NCBI RefSeq assembly: GCF_014633365.1
Contig: NC_068338.1
Coordinates: forward strand, 49,239,716 to 49,303,715
Reading direction: 5' to 3'
From: Diospyros lotus
Taxonomy: Eukaryota; Streptophyta; Magnoliopsida; Ericales; Ebenaceae
Length of the DNA stretch: 64,000 nt
The notes below the pieces were generated by a model. The model made no database searches. It had not been told where the DNA came from and saw only the letters and a list, made by a program, of their open reading frames with translations. The translations under genes and the position numbers were made by a program. Below are positions 1 through 13,800 of the stretch, in pieces; positions within the stretch are counted from its first letter, which is position 1, and every line of letters starts with the position of its first letter.

Positions 1-684
1 TAAATAGTCCATCTAGTTTCTAATGAATTGGTCTCACTACTTTTAGAATTTGCAGGAAAAGATATGCTCATTTGAGTAACGACTGCATGGTGCAGTTACT
101 CAGAAAAACTTTGAGTCCAACTCGGGAGGGTCAAACCTTCTTGGAACAAAATGAAATTTGGATATATTGTAGCTCACTGAATAAGCTTTCCAATGGTGAA
201 TGAATCGTCCCAAAAGACAAAGATTTGGTCATTGAAATATTAAAAATACAGAAATATGTCACAACAACAACACAGTAGTGAATAATTGACTTCATGAAAT
301 TTTTCAACGGCTTAAATGAAGCCCAGCCCGTTGGGGTTTGTACTTTTACTGTTTTACATGGGGTTGATCTATGGATCTTCTAGTCCTGGGGAAATTTTCA
401 AGATTTTTATATGAAGATGAGAATAATTTAATAATTAAAATCCAATATGGTGGCAGGTAGCACTTGTCTCACGCAAGCCACACAACTGGGCGGCCAACAA
501 AGGAAACCACAGGATTTCCCATTAATGGTCCACTGTGTAACCCGGTCTCATATTCGAAAATTCAAATTGAAATTAATTTGAAATAAGAAAATTTTCATAT
601 TATTTTTAAATTGGGGATATAAAAGGACGGATGGTACAAATAAGGTCTTGCAAAATCCAATCAGCAAAATATAGATATAAAAAC

Positions 685-745
685 AATTACAACCACCATC
701 AAACCTTAATCCCACTAGGTGGTTTGGCTACATGGATTCTAGCTT
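685..745 (-). repeat. Short fragment of a dispersed retroelement 3' end
   Basis: The plus strand reads CTTAATCCCACTAGGTGG followed by GGCTACATG. The reverse complement matches the 3' end of the LINE fragment at 41954-42335. A similar motif recurs at 1636-1670 and 38871-38920. The family assignment (RTE-type LINE or a derivative sharing its tail) is inference. Confidence 0.45.
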
Positions 746-1635
746 GTCAATCATCGCTATCCATGACAACAAAATATAGGTAGTCATATAAAAATGAATG
801 TGGGACAAGATTACACTCAAGCCTGCAATTAAATGCCAAAAAACATATTCATTCTCGTAGACAAAAAGATTGACACTTAAGCTGCACCATCTTGAAAAGG
901 CATATAATCTGCTAACCCCAGATCCTCCTCTCTTCACATACACAAACTAGCAGGTTTACTCTCATTGTTGTGGATATTCAACATTATTATAAGCCCATTA
1001 TTTCTTGTCTTTACAAAATTTGTTTCTCAATCTGATGTGTCCAATTGCAACTATATTTTTTCTCCAACAAGATCAGTGCTTTCTTTGTCCCAATTCTTGT
1101 CCATCTCTTAACAACAAAACAAGATTATGCTACAAAGAGACATAAAGGCCTGATCGCTCAAATATTGACAAACATTTCTTAGGCCTTCAGGATTGAGCCA
1201 TTTTTTCCCTTCTAGAAATTTGTGCACTCATCTGATCTCCAGCAACAGGATTTAGGACAACATTATGTGGGCCTAACTGCCTAAGGGCGCAAAATATGTG
1301 AAGCCTACCCAATATTAATTTTGATGCATCAAAATATGTGAATTCCATCAGGAGAAATGGCATGCCCTGGCTACAAATTCAGTTTGGTTTAAGCAGCAAA
1401 CAAGAGGGATGATGCAAATACTAATAGAAAATGGCATCCTTGTCTCCAAACTCAATTTGGTTTGAGCAGAAAACAAAGGGATCATGCAAAGGAGAAGGCA
1501 AGTGTCTATAAGTTTAATATTTAATAATAGCATTGCGAAACAATTATTGTTAATTAATAATTTTCTCAAGACAATTTGGTGCAAACAACTTTTCCTGAAT
1601 GAAATAAATAGGAACAAGGTGTAGATAATTTCCAA

Positions 1636-1670
1636 CTAGTGGGATTAAGGCTTGTGGATACTGTTGTTGT
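1636..1670 (+). repeat. Short fragment of a dispersed retroelement 3' end
   Basis: CTAGTGGGATTAAGGCTTG is followed shortly by a TTG-rich tail (CTGTTGTTGTG). This resembles the terminal segment of plant RTE-type LINEs. Only about 35 bases are recognisable. Confidence 0.4.
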
Positions 1671-1849
1671 GTAGACAATACTTAATGTCAAACAAAATTT
1701 TCCAGCCCAATAAAAAGGAAAAAAACTATTGTTTCAAAAGCACTTGACAAGATAGATTGCTTAAGATTAAAAAATATATATATAAACAATCAGTATCCAG
1801 TATAGGTGGAGTAACTAATGTTGCTAATATGAAACAGTATTCCTCATAC

Positions 1850-4800
1850 CACTGCATATGGTTCTTCGACATGAATTAAAGAAGCTGGAGGAATGTCAGC
1901 CTGAGAAGTCATGTCCCTTCCTCTCATTGGTGTAGAGACACAGTGAAGTTTTACTCTGTGAGATTCATCTGTCATAGAAAACCTACAATATAAGAAGCAA
2001 AGAAAAAGAAACAGGAGACAAACAATGAAACAGCAACCAGCTACAATTAAATGTCAAATACAAGCCATCAAACAACCTAAAGCTTACATTAAATATCAAC
2101 AACATATTTATTACATTATCTTCATGACATACCAACTGCATAATTGTTTTTTTCTTTTTTCAGAAGAAAAAAAGCTATATATTTGTTCATATCATTGATA
2201 CACTGACGTAAATCATTCTCTTCATTTTTGTAAGTTCAAACTAAATCATCCAGTGTCTCAACAATTTTGACTAAAAATAAAAAAGTGTTAATTTATTAAG
2301 TCATTTTTGTGCTTAATCCAAGTCTGAAAAAATGCTTGTCAGTACCAATTATGACTCGGCAAGTCAACATGGCACATATTATTGTCTATCTTGGTTTGCT
2401 ATACAGGACCGGATCAAAATCTCAAGTTACATCATCTGAATCAGCTAATTTCAGTTGTTTATTGTGAGAGAAATTAAGCTAGCAATGTTATAATGCCACA
2501 TGTCGCAGTCAAACACTTGATTAACTAAACATAGCTAAGATTTTTTTTTTCTCCTCTCATTCCTGCCACCACAATTACATCATGTTTAAAGACAAATTCT
2601 GTAGCTTGTACTGTTTTCGGACAATGTTAACATAATGATGGCATCTTTTGTTTATTTAATGGATCCATGATGTTATGACCATTACTCTAAAATTTTAGTC
2701 ATTAATTATTGTCATTTTATTTTAGCTTTTCTACATTATATTACACCCCAGCACTTACAAGGAGTAAGAAACTGAACAGCATAACCAATTTTTTGGAATA
2801 TCAGTTGACAATAGATATGTAATATTATGTTGAAGGAACAGATACAACCAAGGACTAAAGATGTTTTACGGAGAAAATAAGTGCGGAGGTCCAGATAGTA
2901 ACAAATATAAAAAGCTTACTGAGAATAACCCAGGTTGCTCTCATTAGATTTATCTAGTGAAGTGCTTGTCTTCTTGTATTGATCTGAAATTAACTTTAGT
3001 TCATTCTCTATCTGCCTCTTTCCACTCAAAGAGGGTTCCATCTTAACAGCAACTTCCAGGTCACGCACAGCATCTTCATAATTTTTCAAGGAAGCATTAG
3101 CCTTACCCCTTCTATACCATGCCTGCAGTGAAGATAATGTGAAGTTGTAGAATATCAACAGCAAACTGATGACTAGAAGGAACATCAATTCAAGAAAAAA
3201 ACAGTATAAAAAGGGCACTTGTCTTCAGTAATATTGTGTCTCAGATGCTATATTTTCCTTATAGTGTGCAGAACAGTGTCACAGACATAAAAGAAACAAA
3301 ATGGGAAAAGGTTGCATTTTCTCCAATTTGATCCATTTCCTTTTTCTTTTGTTTGATCCTTTTCTCATTATTTCAGATTCGATGGATAAGAAAAGAAAAA
3401 CATGTTTTCTCTTATTGATTCATTTCCTCTTATTTTCTCATTATTTCAAATTTGATGGCTGCAGGTTCTCATTGTCAGCAAAACAACAAAAAGACGAAGT
3501 TCCATGCCTGGTGCATAACATCATAATGTAATAAACAAAATTGTAGCTGAGTAATGCAATCATTTTTACCTTAGAATAATTTGGAGAAATTACAAGAGCC
3601 CGATTGCAATCTCGTACACACTCCACCAGCAGATCCATTTTCTAAAGGAAGATTAAAGAGATGTTTCAGTTAATAGAGCCATAACCAATCCTAGAAAGGA
3701 TAAGACAGCTGGATTTTCTGATAAAGGGAATAGTGTAAAAGAGATATGATTGTGTTGGGAAAAAGATCATGATTTTAAGTTTTCAATTGAAGGCTCAAAT
3801 TGTGGCAAAAGGTGACTAGTTCTTGCTTCTAGAATGCACAGAGCTACTTGAAATAATAATAATAATAATAATAATAAGATATATATATATATATCAAGAT
3901 AATCAGGGGGTAAAAGAAGAATGGAAGATAATCCTCATAATCGCATCAAGGCCTTCTAGGAATACCACCTAAAATACATTAATTTTGCCAATTAAAAGAA
4001 AGCAACATTTGCAGAAACTATAGAATCTCGCTTATGCAGAAGTTTGTGACTCCTCTTAATAGACTGAGGATTCAAGAATTTCTACCAGGTATGAGAACTA
4101 ATTATGTTCCAAATGAGAAAAGAACCTAAGAATTCTCCTAAATAAACACCCCAATACTGATCATGGACCTAAGATAACAAAATTACAAGCATCCCTAGGT
4201 CAGAAAATTTACCAAAGCAACTTATCAGAGAACTTCCCCCATCCTGTCCTCTAGCATATAATCTTAGGGGATGCTCCCCATCAAAGGCCTTCATCAAAAG
4301 TAAAATTGAAGTGAGGACCACAAGCATCATATGGAACACTATACTACTACAGGGTTGTCATTCATAACCTACAGGAATTTTGACATCAAGACTCAAATAA
4401 TACTTCCTATCAACTAAACAAGTGAATACTTAAATCCAAATATTGATAAACATATTACTAACAGAAAGGGAATTCACCAATAAGATAAGAGATATGTCAC
4501 AGTCGCTGAGACTGCTGTCAACTTCCGCCCGAGGTGTGTTAGAATTGGTTAGGGAATGGTAGTAGAAGAGAAAGGTTTAGAGAGAAGAAGACGATTGAGG
4601 GAGAGAATAGTTTGGGAGATAGAGAGAGAATGCAGGGAGTAAATCTGGAATTTGTTGATTGATTCTCAATAACCATTCTCATGAGCCGTTTGGGCTTATA
4701 TAGCTATCCTAGGGGGCTGCCACAGCAGATTGCAGCTCCCATAACCAACTATTTTGTCCTATCCCAAACACCTTTATAGCTGGATATTCTCTCTAACTAA

Positions 4801-7800
4801 CTAGTAGCTGGAATAAAATGCAGTCACTTCATGAGTCTCCTATAGGGGGACATTCGGGCATCCAAAACACCTACTTGAGGGTGCGGCAGCTATTCTACTG
4901 GCCCGGATTAAGGGAAACGGTCTAAAGGTTTGTCTTGGGGTGTGACACATGTAAGAGGTGCAAACATGAGAACGTGGCATACCCCGGTCTTCTTCAACCA
5001 TTGCCCATTCCAAAACAGTCATGGACAAGTGTGTCCATGGATTTCATCGAGGGATTGCCACGTTCGGAGGGCAAGGACTGTATAATGGTGATTGTCGATA
5101 GGTTCACTAAGTTTGCGCACTTTGTGGGACTAGCACACCCTTACACGGCTCCCACAAAGCACACCCTTACACGGCTCAGGAGGTGGCCCGGGCGTTCACT
5201 GACCGGGTAGTTGCCATGCATGGGGTCCCTAAGACCATCATATCCGACCGGGATAAGATCTTTACCAGCCACTTTTGGAGGGAGTTGATGAAAAATATGG
5301 GCACAGAACTCAATCTATCGACTGCATACCACCCTCATGAAAGTAAAACAAGATCGCTACGGCGTAAGCAGCGTAGTTCAAAATTTTTGAACCTTATCTC
5401 GATCCTGGCGATTGGATCAACGTCAAAATCAAATCATTCACAAACAAATAAATAAATCTAACATTTAGATTATCGAGTCGTTCGCGGATTCGAGCCGTCC
5501 AAGCGTCTGGCCTCTAACTCGTGATACGTGGCACGCGTCCGTTGGCAAGGAGAGCGGAATAGGAGTGCTAGCTCTTTCTCCTTTGTGCGGCTTGTATATG
5601 GATGGAAAAAGAACGCCCTCATTTTGTATTGATACCAAAAGAAACGAAGAAAAGTAAGCGGCAATACATTTTTCAACTCTTGAAAAACGACACCAAAAAC
5701 ACCTTTTTTTTTTGGGCAATCCATAAAAGGATATTTATAAGGAAATATCCTAGGGTTTCTAAAACCTTAATAGATTGGGCTAGCCCATTAATTCTAATTT
5801 AATTAGAATCTTAAGTGGGCTTATTCTAGTCCAACTAGAAATATAATTAAATGGCCCAATCCTTTTATAGGTTAAATAAAATATTATGGCCCAAATCTAA
5901 TTCAAGCTCAAATATATTTTATTTAATATTTGGCCCAAATCTAATTTGGTCCAAATATAATATTTATTTTAATATTTGGACCAAATCCAATTTAGTCCAA
6001 ATATAATATTTAATTTAATATTTGACCCAAATCTAATTTAGTCCAAATATTAATTTAAGCCCAAATATATTTTATTTCCTATTTGTCACTCCAACAAATA
6101 GAAAATTATTAAATTAGAAACTCCTTCTTAATTTAATCAATTGTCATTTTAGGAAACTCTTTCCATTATGACGACCCCTCGCCATATCGATGTCATTACG
6201 TCTATTTGTTCTTTTTCCGTGAAAACCTACGACGACACAACTTCTTGCCGAAGTGTCCCACTTAACCATACGTCCACTCTCTTGGTTTAAGCCAAGGACC
6301 GTGCCTATTGCGTATGACTCATTAGGCTTCCGAATATGTTGGCAATGTGTCGGTACAAACACATAAGACAAGATTGGCCTCTAGCAAGGCATCATGCCTA
6401 CCCAATTATTCAGAAGGATTCATAATCCGCAAATAACCTTTCACGAGCATGGTTACCGTGTAATTCGATCCTCTCGTCAATGTATCTTATGTGATCTCAA
6501 GTATGGTGATGTGTTGCTTGATAACGATCACATGAGTTTTCTTCGGTCTTACGGATATCTTCACTTAATTAGAAAGTAAATCAATAACTCCTTATTGATC
6601 TCTTTCACCATGGCCATGGATTTAAAGTGAATATCCACCGAAGGCGCCTTAGATACATCATCCTCTATTGGTTATGCACCCATCTCCATAAGCCTTACGA
6701 TATGCCCAACGATCGCCCACGTGCAGCCTTTATCTAGGCCCATCGAAACGATGTCAAAGCATATCGATCTTCTTATGAGATGACCGTGACAACCTCAGAT
6801 CCAAGGATTAGTTACACCCATCTTGTATGAGAATTCCATCAATATATAACCAAAATGGATTCTCATGGCGAGTCATGTCCAGTGATACGTTCTCCAACAT
6901 TGGTCACCTATGTACTTGTCTAGGCATCCTCATGCCTATGGATGTGAGACCCCTGTTGCTATCACATAGCAAAAACATAGCACATACAAGTCTTACCGCA
7001 ATTGTCAATGTCCATTCTTGACATTGCTACGACTTGGGACATTTAATGATGTCTAGAAACTGTGATGCATCATCTCACATCTTTATAGATTATTCACAGT
7101 ATACATCATATGAACTTCTATCTAGTTTCATTTGGTTATTACAATAATAACAAGAAACTAATAGAATGACTTCTTGTAAATTTGAACAACTCATTATTCA
7201 AATAATAAACATGATTACAATTGTCAGTGTACAACATGCCCAATCTGATTGGGTCTAGAGCACCTACACTAACACCTCAGTCAGATGGGCAGACCGAAAG
7301 GGTGAACCAAAGTCTCGAAACCTACCTCCGTTGCGTGTGTTTGCTGCAGCCCAAGGATTGGCATAGGTGGCTAGCTCTAGCTCAGTGGTGGTACAATTCC
7401 AGCCACCACACATCAATAAAGATGTCACCCTTTGAAGTTGTATTTGGGTTTAAGCCTCCAATTCTACCAGCCATCGAAGATTGTACCTCAGCTGCTGCAG
7501 TTGAAGAATATTTCTAGCAAATGAGTGGGGTGATACAACAACTCAAACAAGAGTTGGCATCAGCCCAAAACCGGATGAATCAGCAGGCTAATAGGAGGAG
7601 GACTGACAGAGAATTTGGAGTAGGAGATAATGTCTATCTACGGCTGAGGTACCCTCACCTTAAATCCATTTCTCAAGGCCCAGTCTCTAAACTCAGCCCT
7701 AAATACTTTGTGCCTTTTAGTAAGTGGTTTGCTCAAGATTTCATACCCCTTAACAAATTTGTGGTAATAGCCAGTCAGCCCCAAAAATCCTCTAAGAGCC

Positions 7801-10800
7801 CTTATTGTAGTGGGTTTTGGCCAGTTGAGCATGGCCTCCACCTTGCTGGGATCGGTGCTGATTCCTTCTTCTGAAATTAAGTGTCCCAAGTATTCCACTT
7901 GGTTTTGGCCAAATGCGCATTTAGATTTTTTGATAAATAGCTGGTTTCTTCTAAGGACCCCAAGAGTGGTTCTTAGGTGGATTAGGTGTTGGTCCAATGT
8001 GGGGCTATAAACAAGGATGTCATCAAAGAATACAAGGATGAACTTCCTTAAATAGGGCTCAAATATCTGGTTCATCAGAGATTGGAAAGTGGTTGGGGCA
8101 TTAGTGAGCCCAAAGGGCATCACCAAGAATTCAAAATGACCATGGTGTGTGCGGAAGACCGTTTTGTGGATATCCTCGGGCTTCATCCTTATTTGATGAT
8201 AGCTCGAGCGCAAATCTAACTTGGAAAAGAACTTGGCCTGGTGTAATTCATCCATAAGGTCTTCAACAAGGGGAATGGGAAACTTGTCTTTGATGGTTAG
8301 GGAGTTAAGTTGGCGATAATCTACACAAAAACGCCAAGTGCCATCTTTTTTCTTTACCAATAGGATAGGGGAAGCAAATGGGCTTTGGCTTGGTCTAATG
8401 AAGGTTTGGCTCAACATCTCTTTTACCATTCTTTCGATTTCAGTTTCTTGGATGGGGGCATAACGGTAGGATCTGACATTGATGGGCTCCACATTCGGTT
8501 TTAGGTTAATGGCATGGTCCAAAGTTCAGTTAGGAGGAAGGGTCTTAGGTTCCACAAAGAGGTCCTTAAAGTCTGCCAACAATTCATCAATAAAGGATAA
8601 TGTGCATACCTGGTCGTCACTCCTACGCTGGTGGCAGACAGTGAGTCGCAGCTCCCCTTGCCCCCCTTCATCAGAAAGCTCTTCCACTGCCACAATGGAG
8701 AACAGTTGTGTGAACTGATTCCATTTGCTCTTGAGGACTCTCTGCAGCCTCTTACCCGTGATCATCTTGCAGGTCGCAACCTCTTGCCCACTGGTAAGCA
8801 TCATCCTCTTCCCTTCTTTTTCAAATGAGACTTCCATTCGGTTGAAATCAAAGCTTATGGGGCTCACCACCTTCATCCAATCCACTCCTAACACCACATC
8901 ACAACCTCCTAATTGCAGTAATCTAAGGTCTGCCTCAAACTCTTCTTCCTGCATTTCCCATATGAAACCCAGGCAGGCCGAATTGCTCAACACTCAGTTT
9001 CCATTAGCAACGACCACACTCAAGGGTGGTGTCCCAGTGAGTTGGCACTTAAGCTTTCTTGTGGTGCTATTGTCAAGGAAACTATGGGTGCTCCCACTGT
9101 CAATCAGAATTGACAGGCTGTCGTCCTTCACCTTCCCTTCCACCTTAATTATCTTGTTGTTGGTAATCCCCTTGAGGGCATGGAGGGATATTTCTCCATC
9201 GTTCTCCCCTCTAGTTTCCCTGAACTCTTCTACTTCTTCCGCATCCAGTTCACCATCCCTGTCTCCTTCCAGCATTAATAGTTGGCGTTTGCATTGGTGC
9301 CCCGGATAGTACCTATCCCCGCACCTGTAACATGCGCCAGGAAGCTTCTTAGTCTCCTCCACCCGTCCCCCCTGATATGGACCACCAATATTTCTTCCTC
9401 CTTTAGCCGGATCTCTATAAGTTCCTTTACTGCTCCCCCCTTGTTGCCAATTTCCACCGGTGGTCATCTTCTGTTGCTGCCTCTGCTTTTTCATAAGGGC
9501 CTCAACCACCAACTCCTGCAGCTTGGCACTCTCAGCTGCTTGTTCCACCGTCTGAGGCCTTATCATTTTCACCATCGGTCGCAAGTCCTCATTGAGGCTA
9601 CTAAGGAAGCTAGAAACAAAATAAACTTCCGACAGGTGGGGGTCATTGTCACTCATCAACGACCTCAACTCCTCAAAACGCTTCAAGTAAGACCCAACAT
9701 TCCCTGCTTGCCTCAACTTATTGAATTCGTCTATAGTGTCCGACATGGTCCTCTCCCCGAACCTTTCACAAAGCTTCTCTAAAAACTCCCGCCATGTGTA
9801 AATCCCCCTCGTTCGGGTCCATCCTTGGAACCATGCATCCATTGCATCGTCAAAATAAGCTGCGGCCAGGGCCACCCTTCTTTCTACTGGTATATTATAC
9901 CATTCGAACATCCGTTCACACTTCCTAATCCACCACCTAGGATTAGTTCCTTCAAATACCGGAATTTCCATTCTCGACATTGGAAATCCTGGTTGGGGTG
10001 GAGCAATTATGTCCTCCCTTCCTCTCCTTGTTTCAGTTCCAATCTCATTGTCCTGCTCAACCTCAACCTCCGAAGTCCATTGCCTCTGTTCACCCTCTCA
10101 TTATGCAAGATAGGTTCTGTTCTAGCTCGAGGAGGGAAATCAGGAGCTATTCTCACCTGGTTTTGTTGGGTAAACATCAGCATGAATCGTTGAAGCTGAT
10201 TCCCCATCTCCTCTCTCATTTGGTTGATATCCTCCCTCATTTGATTCAAGCCGTTTTCAAGCCTACGCTCGAGTCCTCCAATAGCCTTGTAGTTCTTCTC
10301 AGAACCCAACTCCAAACGATCCACGCAATGTTAGAACTCTCCCACGGTTGAGGTGACTTGCTGGAGTTGTGACTCCATATTCTTCATGCGAGTGCTTTCG
10401 GCCATTGCTCCGCGTGGTCCTCTGTTGCCAGGGTCGTTGCTTTGATACCAAATGTCACAGTCGCTGAGACTGCTGTCAACTTCTGCCCGAGGTGTGTTAG
10501 AATTGGTTAGGGAATGGTAGTAGAAGAGAAAGGTTTAGAAAGAAGATTGAGGGAGAGAATAGTTTGGGAGATAGAGAGAGAATGTAGGGAGAAAATCTGA
10601 AATTTGTTGATTGATTCTCGATAACCATTCTCAGGAGCCGTTTGGGCTTATATAGCTATCCTAGGGGGCTGCCACAACAGATTGCAGCTCCCATAACCAA
10701 CTATTTTGTCATATCCCAAATACCTTTACAACTGGATATTCTCTCTAACTAACTAGTAGCTGAAATAAAAGAGAATTTTATGGAATAACAAAGAAATATA

Positions 10801-13800
10801 GCAAGCAATTAAAGACATAGCAGGAAAAAATAAATCCGCAGCAAAACTTGGCATGGTTCCGTGACAAGATAGAGAGTTGATATGGCTTGATCATGAAAAA
10901 TGACTATATTCCAGTCAGTTGATTCAAAAGCAAGTCAGTATACACTAGTCTCAAACAACCAATGCCCTAGCATGCACTATATACAAGAAAATGAATTAAA
11001 AAATAGCAAATATATCTTTGGAATTAATTGGTAAAGACACACTAATAGAAGAAACATACACAAGTGCAATTCGGAAATAACACAAGCTAATAGGAGAATC
11101 AAACCCACATGCAATACAGATGCGCGATTCATGTATAACATGGCCACCAGATTCTTAACTGTGTCATCAACATTTGTTGGAGCAACACGCAATGCCTGTT
11201 CAGAATATGCAAAAGAAAAAAACAATGAGCACAAAGCTAAAATTCCCTCAAATGTTAAAGAAAATGTAAAAGAAAAAATATATATTTTCTCTCTTTTTTG
11301 CTTTTGGATAGATAAAAGAACAAACTTCAGAACTGTTTTCATTACCAACATTCTATATTAGAAACTAAATAAATATCAGGGCTTTGCCAAACAACAGTAA
11401 CTAAAAAAATAAGAAGAAACGGAAAAAAAAAAATGAGGTCGAACAAAGTAAATCCACCAGTCAACTAAAAGAAGATAAGGAACAGCATCCTACAACACCA
11501 AAGGGGGCAGATTGCTCAAAATGTATTAGCAAATTGAGGCTTTAAATTTCCGTTCAATCTCCAATTTTTAATGTTTTCAATAAGCTGCTGATCCCTTGGA
11601 AGACCACAAGCAAGATGATAGTAAATTGTATCTAATGCGGTCACCAATCAAAACTCTGCCCAAGGCCGACCCAACTAAACCGGAATAATATCACCAAAAT
11701 AGTAGTGCCATAATGTTATTTTAATACTTCTTAAGTTTTAGAATTCTACTTGATTTAGGATTCTACTTCACGTTTGATTAGAGTTTTATTTTTATTAGGA
11801 TTCTAGTTAACTTTTGTTTAGGATTTATTTCTATTAGAATTCTAATTGAATTTTGTTTTCCAAATATTAGATGGATTTGGATTAGCCAAATACTATAAAT
11901 ATGCCTAGAATCTAGAGTTTGTAATCAAGTTTTTCTTAATCAAATTTCAGCAACCTATTTGGGTTTTCTTAGCAAAACAGTCTTGTTTTTGCGTTTTCTT
12001 GAAAGCCAAGCTTCGGCCATTGAAGTTTGCTCTTTCAAGTGTTTATTTTGGTGTGTTTTCTTCACACTCGCGCTACACGCTGCGTCAGGTGGTATCAGAG
12101 CGGTTAATCAACCAATCAGATGGCCAATCTTGAAGGTAACGGTAGCAACCAGCCTCGTGACGGTGATCAGGGGTTGTCCGCAGTTTGGAGAGCAATCGAA
12201 AAACAGTGGGAAGTAACTCGTACTATCCAGCAACGATTGGAGCAACATAGCAACCAATTGGGCACCTTACTACGAGTTGATGATGACAGGAACCTGAATA
12301 ATGGGGTGAATCAAGCCGGAGCGGGAAGACCACCCATTAATCATGTCCTTGTTAATCCTAGAAGACCAGTGATTGAAGATAGCGATGAAGAGAATGATTT
12401 TGGTCGAGCAATAGCTAACCCTGGTGGTAGAGGGGTTAGGAGGAATGCGCATCAGCACAACCACTGGGGCAATGATAAGTATAAACTAAAAGTTGATATT
12501 CCCACCTTTAGTGGAGATCTTGATATTGAGGGGTTCCTGGATTGGATCACTGAGGTTGACCGTTTTTTCGAATACATGGAGATCCCAGATGAACGACAAG
12601 TAAAGTTAGTGGCTTACAGATTGAAGGGCGGTGCATCTGTTTGGTGGGAGCGATTAAGAGAAACGAGATCGAGGAAAGCCCAACAGCCAGTTCAGACATG
12701 GAGACGAATGAAGCAACTGTTAAGAGGTAGGTTTTTGCCCCCTGACTATGAACAATATATGTTTGAAGCTTATCAAATATGTGCACAGGGAATGAAGAGT
12801 GTGAATGAATATACCTCTGAGTTTTTACGATTGGCGGAGAGAAACCAATTGTCAGAAAGTGACAATCAACAAGCAGCTTGTTACTTGAATGGATTGAAGC
12901 CTGCTATTCGTGATAAAATTGGGGTTCAGATGGTTCTGAGTGTGCAAGAAGCAAAGAACTTAGCTTTAAAGGCTGAGTTAATGTTGAGTGAGAGATCTCG
13001 TAATGACAACTATCGTCGGTATAGTGGGAATGAAAATAAACAACCAGCTTTTGATAAAGGCAAGTCGATTCAAGGAGCGCAACCCTCCAATCCACCCCAT
13101 ACAATCAACCCTAATAAGGCTACAACGGGGGGAAACATTCGAGGTACTACTTCTAATCTTCCAAAATCCCCTAATCCTTATGCAAAGCCTATTCTTTTAA
13201 AATGTTTCAAGTGCAATGAGGTTGGGCATCGATCTAGTGATTGTCCAAGGAGGAAAACAGTTAACATTGTAGAAAAGGAAGAGGAAGATGTTGCTGAAGA
13301 GGAAGTATATTGCGGGCCTGATGGGGAGGATGACGAAGAAGATTATGGACATGGGCAATATACCTGTGTAGTAAGGAAGTTAATGCTATCTCAAAAGAAT
13401 GAAGATACTACTCAACGGCATAAGCTTTTTCGCACGAGGTGTACGGTGAAAGGAAAAATCTTTGAGTTGATTATTGATAGTGGAAGTCAGGAGAACATCA
13501 TAGGAAGAGACGTGGTGGCAAAGATGCAGTTAACTCCTGAAAAACATCCAAGCCCTTACATGATTGGATGGATCAAAGAAGTTTGTGGCATACATGTGGA
13601 TGAACGTTGCAGGGTGCCTTTCTCTATTGGTAAGTACTCCGACGAAGTCTATTGTGATATTGTTGATATGGATGCTTGCCATATTTTATTTGGGAGGCCT
13701 TGGCAATTTGATGTGGATGCTACGCACTCGGGTAGGAAGAACACATATCAGCTTGAGAAAGAAGGTGTGCGTTATACTTTGTTACCCATAGTGGAAAAGA

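Larger units (their letters stand above)
1..1849. other. Intronic or unassigned DNA at the left edge
   Basis: No exon, RNA gene or complete element was recognised here. It probably belongs to the next intron of the TPR gene. It contains AT-rich stretches and two short copies of a dispersed retroelement end, listed separately. Confidence 0.4.
4494..10770 (-). mobile_element. Rearranged Ty3-type LTR retrotransposon
   Basis: Two direct LTR copies (4494-4818 and 10452-10770) flank about 5.6 kb. Next to the right LTR, on the minus strand, TGGTATCAAAGC is a near match to the initiator-methionine tRNA primer-binding site, which sets the orientation as minus. Gag, protease and reverse transcriptase read on the minus strand (about 10405 to 7712), but integrase reads on the plus strand (about 4819 to 7711). 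RNase H and the usual polypurine tract next to the left LTR are not visible. Flanks are GAGAT (4489-4493) and GAGAA (10771-10775), probably a decayed target-site duplication. The element sits in an intron of the TPR gene. It cannot be autonomous. Confidence 0.88.

Noticed and set aside
11959..12216. A small protein gene repeated at 14941-15153
   Set aside because: These frames lie in the two LTR copies of the compact Ty3-type element and run past the LTR ends into different sequence.
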